This document shows positions 8,005-13,820 of a DNA stretch of 25,112 nt, piece after piece; the first letter of the stretch is position 1, and the number at the start of each line of letters is the position of its first letter. Position numbers and translations under genes: made by a program. The notes beneath the pieces were generated by a model, which saw only the letters and a program-made list of their open reading frames with translations, did not search any database and was not told the origin of the DNA. Source of the DNA: JBFWVD01 sp050246915 (lineage in GTDB: Bacteria > Actinomycetota > Acidimicrobiia > Acidimicrobiales > Ilumatobacteraceae). Location: the NCBI GenBank assembly GCA_050246915.1, contig JBFWVD010000066.1, positions 1 through 25,112 of the forward strand, given 5' to 3'.

Positions 8005-9083
8005 TGCGGGGCGGTCTCGCGCGATCCGTCGGGACGTAGCGCGAAGCGCGTGGGATCGGCGCCGTGCACCGGGTCGTCCGACCCCCACGGCCATCCTCCG
8101 AAGCCGGTGGCCCGGTAGTCCTCCATCGCTTGCACGACGCCGTCGCGATCGTTCATCACGAACGGACCCCATTGGGCGACCGGCTCGCCGATCCCCTTCC
8201 CCTGGAGGAGCAGCGCCTTGACTCCCCCATCACCGGCGGTGAGCGACATCGGCAGGTGGCCCATCACCACCGCGGCCTCGGGAGCGGGAACGACGCGCTC
8301 GCCGATCGAGAGGGACGAACCCTCGTAGAGATAGAGGACTCGAGAGGTAGACATGCCGCCGGCCGCGGGCGGCATCGTCCATGTCGCACCCGGCTCGAAG
8401 TCGAGGTGCCAGATGGCCAGATCGGAGTCGGGCTTCGCTGCCCATGACGCCGGCGGCGGCGCCAAGGGTGTGACACCCTCGACGGCGCCGGCCACCACCG
8501 TGATCTCCGTTCGCCGTCCTGCATCGTCGGTGACGATGTGGCGCGGGATGTCGGCATCCCAGAACATGGCGAAGAACGGATCGGCCATCTTGTCCGCGGC
8601 CGGGAGGTTGATCCAGATCTGGAACAGCTCCGTGGTGTTGGGGGCGTCGTTGTCGAGCAGCGGAAACATCTCGGAATGCACGACACCGGCACCGGCGGTC
8701 ATCCACTGCACATCGCCGCGCCCGTAGCGCGCGGTGGCCCCCATCGAATCGGAGTGGTCCACCAGGCCTCGACGGACGAAGGTCACCGTCTCGAACCCAC
8801 GATGGGGATGGCGAGGGAAGCCGGGAACGCTGTCGCCGTGGTACATCCGCCAGCCGTCCTTGCCCTCGAAGTCCTGGCCGATGTCGCGCCCCTCGAGTGA
8901 TGCGGCCGGGCCGAGGTTGCCGTTGGCGGCTGGGTACGTGTCGAGATGATGGACGCAGAACAGGAACGGATCGACGACCTGCCACTGGAACGACAGTGGG
9001 AAAGTGCACACCACCGGCTGGTCCATGGATGGGGCCCCCATGGGGCCGCCGACGGGCGGATGGTTGCCGGGCATCTGGCTCAT
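8001..9083 (-). CDS. Pirin family protein (bicupin)
   Basis: 360 residues from ATG 9083, longer than the usual 230-310 because of an N-terminal Pro/Gly-rich lead and a C-terminal tail. The first cupin has RHPHRGFETVTFV (H92, H94) and GRGDVQWMTAGAGVVHSE (H136, E138), matching in spacing the three-His-one-Glu iron site of human pirin. The C-terminal GEPVAQWGPFVMN and the following helix are also typical. Bacterial pirins are reported as quercetinase-like dioxygenases or as redox-sensing modulators of metabolic enzymes. The start has only a weak ribosome-binding site, and Met15 and Met20 are alternatives. It lies 35 bases after the SDR and overlaps the epimerase. Confidence 0.92.
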   Translation of the reverse strand: MSQMPGNHPPVGGPMGAPSMDQPVVCTFPLSFQWQVVDPFLFCVHHLDTYPAANGNLGPAASLEGRDIGQDFEGKDGWRMYHGDSVPGFPRHPHRGFETVTFVRRGLVDHSDSMGATARYGRGDVQWMTAGAGVVHSEMFPLLDNDAPNTTELFQIWINLPAADKMADPFFAMFWDADIPRHIVTDDAGRRTEITVVAGAVEGVTPLAPPPASWAAKPDSDLAIWHLDFEPGATWTMPPAAGGMSTSRVLYLYEGSSLSIGERVVPAPEAAVVMGHLPMSLTAGDGGVKALLLQGKGIGEPVAQWGPFVMNDRDGVVQAMEDYRATGFGGWPWGSDDPVHGADPTRFALRPDGSRETAPQ

Positions 9084-9118
9084 GGCCCGAGCCTACGTGC
9101 GACAGCCGTCAACAACGA

Positions 9119-9904
9119 TCAGGGAATGCCGCCGGTGACGGCGAGCACCGCGCCGCTGGTGAAGGTCGAGGCGTCGCCGGCGAAGTAGAGCACGGCACCG
9201 ATGATCTCGTGGGGCTCTCCGATCCGGCGCAGGGCGTGGGCCTGCACCGCTTTGTCGACGTGTTCCATGTCCCAACCGGCGGCGATGTCGGTGCGGATCG
9301 GGCCGCTCATCACACAGTTCACCCGGACGGTGGGCCCGTAGCTGAGGGCGAAGCCCATCGTCATGTTGTTGAGCGCGGCCTTGGCCGCGCCGTAGGGAAC
9401 GATCGTTGCGTTGGTGGTCTTGGCCGCATCCGACGAGATGTTGATGATGGAGCCGCCACCATCGGCCACCATGCGATGGGCGACCAGTGCCGACAGGCGG
9501 AACGGGCCCTTGAAGTTCACCCCGATGACCTTGTCGAAGAGCGCTTCGCTCACCTCGTGCAGGCTCGGATACAGCGGCGACATGCCGGCGTTGTTGACGA
9601 GCACATCGACGCGCCCGAACGCCGCGAAGATGGACTCGACCGTTGGCTCGATGGCATCCCAGGTGCTCACGTTGCAGGCGAAGGGCAATGCCCGGCGCCC
9701 GGTCTCGGCGGTGATCTCCGCGGCGGTGGTCTCGCAGGCGTCGAGCTTTCGACTGACCACGGCGATGTCGGCTCCGCAACGAGCCATGGCGAAGGCCATC
9801 TCGCGTCCGAGACCACGGGTTGCTCCCGTGATGACCACCACCTTGTCGGTGAGGTCGACACCCATGTGAACCGATGGATGGGCCTGGGGTAGAGAGTTCG
9901 TCAC
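9119..9904 (-). CDS. Classical SDR (3-oxoacyl-ACP reductase-like)
   Basis: 261 residues from a GTG at 9904 with GGGAGG just upstream. TGATRGLG is the cofactor loop, LVNNAGMSP the structural NNAG motif, INISSDAA carries the Ser, and YGAAK is the catalytic pair (Y171, K175). The C-terminus reads GAVLAVTGGIP. Starting instead at Met14 would put the Tyr at a more typical position, but that Met has no ribosome-binding site. It heads an operon with the pirin and epimerase and is divergent from the GntR gene. The palindrome 40 bases upstream suggests the regulator controls it. Substrate unknown. Confidence 0.9.
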   Translation of the reverse strand: MTNSLPQAHPSVHMGVDLTDKVVVITGATRGLGREMAFAMARCGADIAVVSRKLDACETTAAEITAETGRRALPFACNVSTWDAIEPTVESIFAAFGRVDVLVNNAGMSPLYPSLHEVSEALFDKVIGVNFKGPFRLSALVAHRMVADGGGSIINISSDAAKTTNATIVPYGAAKAALNNMTMGFALSYGPTVRVNCVMSGPIRTDIAAGWDMEHVDKAVQAHALRRIGEPHEIIGAVLYFAGDASTFTSGAVLAVTGGIP

Positions 9905-9943
9905 GTTGCCTCCCGAGCAAAATCTTGCCCACACGCATAGATG

Positions 9944-9960
9944 TTGTAGGTAACATACAA
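9944..9960. promoter_or_regulatory. GntR-type operator overlapping a likely -10 element
   Basis: TTGTA and TACAA flank seven bases to form a 17-bp palindrome of the size expected for FCD-type GntR regulators. TAACAT at 9951-9956, inside it, fits the actinobacterial TANNNT -10 element and would place transcription start close to the ATG at 9964. That reading predicts a leaderless mRNA and direct autorepression. The same site could also control the divergent SDR operon. All of this is inferred from sequence. Confidence 0.6.
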
Positions 9961-9963
9961 GAT

Positions 9964-10689
9964 ATGTCCGATGCCCGCCCCGCCCTCCCCCGCCCGGCGA
10001 TGACCAAGCCGCCGTCGGCCGCCGAGATCGCGTCGGACTACATCCGCACGCTCGTGTTCACCGGCGTGCTCCGATCGGGTGACAAGGTGCCGGTCGAGGA
10101 GATCGCGGATGTCCTGAACATGAGCCGTCAACCGGTGCGCGAAGCGCTCATCGAGCTCGGCCATGACGGACTCGTGGATATCGATGGACGGCGGGGCACC
10201 TTCGTGGCGGCCTTCGGTCCGCAGACCGTGCGTGATCACTACGAGCTCTACGGGGTGCTCCAGGGCTTTGCCGTGCGTCGCGTCGCCGAGAAGCGCGATC
10301 CGGAAGTCATCGAACAGCTGCGCGAGCTGGAGCGATCGATGCGCAACACCCTCGACACAGCCGAGCGAACGGCGTTGAACATCGAGTTCATACGCGTCAT
10401 CAACCACGCCGCTGACAACATCCGCCTCCGGCGCGTGATCCGAGGCATGGTCAAGTTCACGCCCGGCGACTACTACATGACCAACGTGCCCGATGCTGCT
10501 CAGGGCAATCGCACACGGTTGCGCAAGCTGCTCGCTGCCATCGAGGCGGGCGACGCCGAGCGCGCCGCTGCTGTCGCCATCGACATGTGGACCCGCGCCG
10601 GCGAACACCTCATCGACCATCTCAACGAACTCGGCGTCTTCTCCACGTCGACCGACCTACCAACCAAAGCTTCCTCAGGGGGGAACTGA
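9964..10689 (+). CDS. GntR family transcriptional regulator, FCD type
   Basis: 241 residues. An N-terminal winged helix-turn-helix (about 19-83) has VPVEEIADVLNMSRQPVREA, the GntR recognition helix, followed by GLVDIDGRRGTFVA, the wing. An all-helical effector domain (about 90-225) resembles FCD and includes the His-bearing FIRVINHAADN. Such regulators sense carboxylic acids or acyl-CoA-type metabolites. The ATG at 9964 has no Shine-Dalgarno sequence and lies four bases after a palindrome whose -10-like core would start transcription at or near the ATG. The stop is two bases before the ACAD start, so regulator and enzyme are co-transcribed. The ligand is likely a substrate or product of the neighbouring ACAD or SDR. 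Confidence 0.92.
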   Translation: MSDARPALPRPAMTKPPSAAEIASDYIRTLVFTGVLRSGDKVPVEEIADVLNMSRQPVREALIELGHDGLVDIDGRRGTFVAAFGPQTVRDHYELYGVLQGFAVRRVAEKRDPEVIEQLRELERSMRNTLDTAERTALNIEFIRVINHAADNIRLRRVIRGMVKFTPGDYYMTNVPDAAQGNRTRLRKLLAAIEAGDAERAAAVAIDMWTRAGEHLIDHLNELGVFSTSTDLPTKASSGGN

Positions 10690-10691
10690 CC

Positions 10692-11999
10692 ATGGCCATC
10701 GACTTCTCCGTCGAACCCGAATTCCAGAAAGACCTGGATTGGATCGACGACTTCGTGCTGCGCGAGTGCGAGCCGATCGACGCGCTCTACCCGACCCACT
10801 CGCTCATGTACGACAAACACAACGAAGAGACTCAGCGGCTCATCCGGCCGCTACAGGAGCAGGTGAAGGAGCGTGGTCTGTGGGCCGTGCACCTTCCGCC
10901 CCATCTCGGCGGCATGGGCTTCGGCAATGTGAAGCTCGCCCTCATCAACGAGATCCTCGGCCGTTCGCCGTGGGCGTCCAGCGTGTTCGGGTGCCAGGCC
11001 CCCGACTCCGGCAACGCCGAGATCATTGCTCACTACGGGACCGAGGAGCAGAAGGCCACCTACTTGCAGCCGCTGCTCGAGGGCCGCATCTCTTCGACCT
11101 ACGCCATGACGGAACCCCAGGGCGGCGCTGATCCCTTCAACTTCAACTGCACCGCCGTCAAGGACGGCGATCAGTGGGTCATCAACGGCAAGAAGTGGTT
11201 CGCCTCGAATTACAAGTACGCCAGCTTCGTCATCGCCATGGTCATCACCGACCCGTCGGTGCCGGTGCACCGCGGTTCGTCGATGCTCCTCATCCCCAAG
11301 GGGACCAAGGGCATGGACCTGATCCGCTCAGTCGGCCTCTACGACGAGCCGTTCGGTGAGGGCTCGCACGGCTATCTGCAGTTCAACGAATGCCGCGTCC
11401 CGTCGGAGAACCTACTCGGGCCAGTCGGCGGCGGCTTCCAGATCGCCCAGACCCGCCTCGGTGGCGGCCGTCTGCACCATGCCATGCGCAGCGTGGCGGT
11501 GTGCCGCAAGGCGCTCGACATGATGGGCCAGCGCATCGTGTCCCGAAAGAGCCGTGGCAATCCCCTCGCCGATCAACAGTCTGTCCGGCACGCGTTCGCC
11601 GATTCCTGGATCCAACTCGAGCAATTCCGGTTGCAGGTGCTCTTTGCAGCCTGGCAGTGCGATCAGCACGGCTACGACAAGGCCCGGGAGTACATCGCCG
11701 GGGTCAAGGTGGCCACTCCCAAGACAGTGATGGACATCACCTATCGAGCGCTGCATCTGCACGGCGCCCTCGGCGTCACCAATGAGATGCCCTTCGGCGC
11801 GATGTTCCAGAGCGGCATCTCGTTGGGCCTCGCGGACGGGCCCACCGAGGTCCACAAGGACAACCTGGCGCGCAAGCTGCTGAAGAACTACCGCCCCGCC
11901 GCTGACCCGTTCTTCCCCGACACGCACGTACCCGCGCGCGCTGCCGCGGCGCGGGAGAAGTTCGCGTCGATCCTCGAGCAGGAGATCGCCAACTCCTGA
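10692..11999 (+). CDS. Acyl-CoA dehydrogenase (ACAD10/11-like)
   Basis: 435 residues from ATG 10692, with a GGGGGGAAC ribosome-binding site embedded in the end of the gntR gene. YAMTEPQGGADPFNF is the N-terminal flavin-loop signature (variant of the usual TEP-x-x-x-SD), and WVINGKKWFAS, then GGGFQIAQTRLGGGRLHHAM, follow in family order. LHGALGVTNEMPF holds a candidate catalytic-base Glu (E365), and LADGPTEVHKDNLARKLL is the C-terminal FAD/tetramer segment resembling ACAD10/11 members. It would introduce an alpha,beta double bond in an acyl-CoA and reduce ETF. The final ~35 residues are charged and variable. It is co-transcribed with the GntR regulator and ends before a strong hairpin. Confidence 0.92.
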   Translation: MAIDFSVEPEFQKDLDWIDDFVLRECEPIDALYPTHSLMYDKHNEETQRLIRPLQEQVKERGLWAVHLPPHLGGMGFGNVKLALINEILGRSPWASSVFGCQAPDSGNAEIIAHYGTEEQKATYLQPLLEGRISSTYAMTEPQGGADPFNFNCTAVKDGDQWVINGKKWFASNYKYASFVIAMVITDPSVPVHRGSSMLLIPKGTKGMDLIRSVGLYDEPFGEGSHGYLQFNECRVPSENLLGPVGGGFQIAQTRLGGGRLHHAMRSVAVCRKALDMMGQRIVSRKSRGNPLADQQSVRHAFADSWIQLEQFRLQVLFAAWQCDQHGYDKAREYIAGVKVATPKTVMDITYRALHLHGALGVTNEMPFGAMFQSGISLGLADGPTEVHKDNLARKLLKNYRPAADPFFPDTHVPARAAAAREKFASILEQEIANS

Positions 12000-12030
12000 T
12001 CGGTCCGTCTCGTCACGGTCATCGCCGGGG

Positions 12031-12069
12031 GGCGTTCGGGTGGGTGTTCGGGCTCCCCGCCCGAGCGCC
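12031..12069 (+). terminator. Terminator hairpin after the ACAD gene
   Basis: A 14-bp stem (12031-12044 with 12056-12069) includes two G-U wobble pairs and an 11-base loop. It begins 31 bases past the ACAD stop. The following sequence is only weakly T-rich, as is common in GC-rich actinobacteria. It separates the ACAD operon from the transporter operon. Confidence 0.65.
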
Positions 12070-12083
12070 TACCATTCAACGGT

Positions 12084-12104
12084 CGTCACCACAAGTGATG
12101 TGAC
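12084..12104 (+). promoter_or_regulatory. Inverted repeat upstream of the binding-protein gene, possible operator
   Basis: GTCAC (12084-12088) and GTGAC (12100-12104) are inverted copies separated by 11 bases, lying just before the candidate promoter. An internal TCAC/GTGA pair overlaps it. Regulator unknown. Confidence 0.25.
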
Positions 12105-12109
12105 CATCG

Positions 12110-12140
12110 TTGCCCCGTTCTGACAGGTGTGAAAGATTAT
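12110..12140 (+). promoter_or_regulatory. Candidate promoter of the ABC transporter operon
   Basis: TTGCCC at 12110-12115 and GATTAT at 12135-12140 resemble -35 and -10 boxes but with a long 19-base spacer. A 6-bp hairpin (12148-12153 with 12161-12166) would then lie in the 5' leader about 30 bases before the ATG. Low confidence, by eye only. Confidence 0.3.
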
Positions 12141-12196
12141 CCGACGGTCGGGGACCAACTCCCCGATTCATCAACACCTCACTCGGGGGAGACTCA

Positions 12197-13603
12197 ATGA
12201 AGAAGAGCACGACAACTGTCGTGCGTCTGCTCTCGGCCTCCATCGCCCTGTCGCTCATTGCAGCGGCATGTGGCGATGACGGCGGAGACAGCGCATCGAC
12301 CACGGCCGCGGCCGCGGAGACGACCGCGGCCAGCACGGCTACCACGGCTGCTGGTACGGCCACGACAGCGGGCGGCACCGCCACAACCGCAGCTGCCGGC
12401 GCCAAGACCGCCGACGAGTTGCTCGCGGTGGTCAACGAGGCCAAGGGCGAGCCGGTCAAGATCGGCTTCATGCACGACGGCAAGTCGGCCGCGGTCGACA
12501 ACACCGACGACTGGGTCGTCGCACAGGCAACCGTGGCCTACATGAACAAGAGCCTCGGCGGCATCGCGGGCCGGCCGATCGAGCTGGTCGAGTGCCAGAG
12601 CCTCGATGACAACGCGCTGGCGACCGACTGCGGCAACAAGTTCGTGGAAGAGAAGGTCAACGCGGTCCTGCTGGCCACCTCCGGCCGCTCCGGCGTGCTG
12701 TGGGACGCCGTGAACCCGTCGGGCATCCCCTACATCTGCGGGGCTTGCAACGACGTCCGGGTCACCTCGGATGCCAAGAGCACCTACACGATGGTCAACG
12801 GGCTTGCCGGTTCGCTGGCCGCCCCGGTGGCCTTCGCCAAGCAGGTCAAGGCCAAGGCGATCGCCGCCATGGTCATCGGCATGCCGTCGGCCGTCGATCC
12901 CCAGGCCATGGTGAAGGCTGCTGCAGAAGCTGCAGGGATGACCTTCGACCTGGTGTCGATCCCACCGGGAACCCCGGACATGAGCTCGCAGGTCGCGGCC
13001 ATGCTCACCAAGAACCCCGACCTCGTGAACATCGTCGGCGATCCGACCTTCTGCCTCACCGCACTCACCGCTCTCAATGATGCCGGCTACAAGGGCACCA
13101 TCCAGACCGCTGACTACTGCGTGAGCTCGAAGGTCTACGAGCCCCTTCCGGCTGAGGTGAAGACCAGCCTCAAGGTGCAGGCCAGCGTGGCCATGGGCCT
13201 TCCCGCCGGTAAGAGTGCTGACTGGGACCTGTACCAGGGCATCATGAAGAAGTACGGCTCGAAGATCCCCGAGGTCTCCGGCGTGCGCGGCTGGGCCTAT
13301 CAAGTCGTGTGGGCGATGTTCCTCGGCGCCAACGGCGGCAAGATCGACCCGAAGAACATCAACAAGGACACCTTCAACGCTGCCATGAAGGCTGCGCCGG
13401 AGCAGGTACTGCCGCTCACCGAGGGCAACACCTTCAAGTGCGACGGCAAGTCGTTCGCCGGTGGCCCGGCGATCTGTCCGAAGTCGGCAACTCTCGAGAC
13501 CACCCTCGACAAGGATGCCAACTTCGTGTCGTACAAGGCACTCGACGTCAGCGCCGAAGTGGACGCAATCTTGGCCTTCTTGGCCAAGGCCGCCACGAAG
13601 TGA
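12197..13603 (+). CDS. Branched-chain-amino-acid-type ABC transporter substrate-binding lipoprotein
   Basis: 468 residues from ATG 12197, with GGGGGAGA upstream. A basic N-terminus and hydrophobic stretch lead to LSLIAAACGDD, a lipobox-like site with Cys25 as the probable lipidated residue. A Thr/Ala-rich, low-complexity linker (about 30-70) tethers the domain away from the membrane. The mature part is a type I periplasmic-binding fold (LivJ/Leu-Ile-Val-binding-like), with KIGFMHDG at the start and later GGIAGRPIELVECQ. Several Cys residues (CQSL, CGNK, CGACND, FCLT, YCVS) could form disulfides. It would deliver a ligand to the fused permease encoded downstream. Ligand class (amino acids, short acyl or aromatic acids, urea-like compounds) cannot be told. 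Confidence 0.92.
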   Translation: MKKSTTTVVRLLSASIALSLIAAACGDDGGDSASTTAAAAETTAASTATTAAGTATTAGGTATTAAAGAKTADELLAVVNEAKGEPVKIGFMHDGKSAAVDNTDDWVVAQATVAYMNKSLGGIAGRPIELVECQSLDDNALATDCGNKFVEEKVNAVLLATSGRSGVLWDAVNPSGIPYICGACNDVRVTSDAKSTYTMVNGLAGSLAAPVAFAKQVKAKAIAAMVIGMPSAVDPQAMVKAAAEAAGMTFDLVSIPPGTPDMSSQVAAMLTKNPDLVNIVGDPTFCLTALTALNDAGYKGTIQTADYCVSSKVYEPLPAEVKTSLKVQASVAMGLPAGKSADWDLYQGIMKKYGSKIPEVSGVRGWAYQVVWAMFLGANGGKIDPKNINKDTFNAAMKAAPEQVLPLTEGNTFKCDGKSFAGGPAICPKSATLETTLDKDANFVSYKALDVSAEVDAILAFLAKAATK

Positions 13604-13630
13604 GTTAGCACGACGACCACGTCGAACAAT

Positions 13631-13655
13631 CAGCTCATACGACCATCGTGAGCTG
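13631..13655 (+). other. Small hairpin after the binding-protein stop
   Basis: CAGCTCA and TGAGCTG pair, with an inner CGA/TCG extension after a two-base bulge. It precedes the much stronger hairpin at 13662 and may protect the 3' end of the upstream message. Confidence 0.4.
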
Positions 13656-13661
13656 GACTGC

Positions 13662-13707
13662 AACGGGTCCTCGGAACACGGCTGCCAGCCGGTTCCGGGG
13701 GCCCGTT
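13662..13707 (+). terminator. Very stable hairpin between binding protein and permease fusion
   Basis: A 16-bp stem (13662-13677 with 13692-13707, two G-U pairs) continues after one bulged A into a 5-bp stem closed by a GCC triloop, about 21 pairs in all. It is followed by CTTGG rather than a U-run. Its place between the binding-protein gene and the permease gene suggests partial termination or RNA processing that yields more binding protein than permease. Confidence 0.65.
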
Positions 13708-13718
13708 CTTGGCAACAG

Positions 13719-13757
13719 GGTCCGTCAAAACGGTCCGTCAACACGGTCCTGCAACAC
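13719..13757 (+). repeat. Three tandem copies of a 13-bp unit
   Basis: GGTCCGTCAAAAC, GGTCCGTCAACAC and GGTCCTGCAACAC follow each other without gaps, directly after the hairpin and before the permease start. The last copy runs into the 9-bp repeat array. Untranslated if the permease starts at 13821. Confidence 0.75.
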
Positions 13758-13786
13758 CAGCAACACCCGCAACACCAGCAACACCG
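13752..13786 (+). repeat. Four tandem copies of a 9-bp unit
   Basis: CAACACCAG, CAACACCCG, CAACACCAG and a shortened CAACACCG lie head to tail, 34 bases before the permease start codon. The purine-poor, unstructured tract lies between the strong hairpin and the ribosome-binding site. It could act as a spacer or a slippage-prone site. Confidence 0.75.
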
Positions 13787-13820
13787 TTCGAAGATCGACA
13801 CGACGCTTGGGGGCCGCGAG

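Noticed and set aside
13461..13820. Upstream extension of the permease fusion into the binding-protein gene
   Set aside because: It would overlap the binding-protein coding sequence in another frame and add a Gln/His-rich repeat translation; the TTG at 13821 with GGGGG fits the LivH N-terminus.
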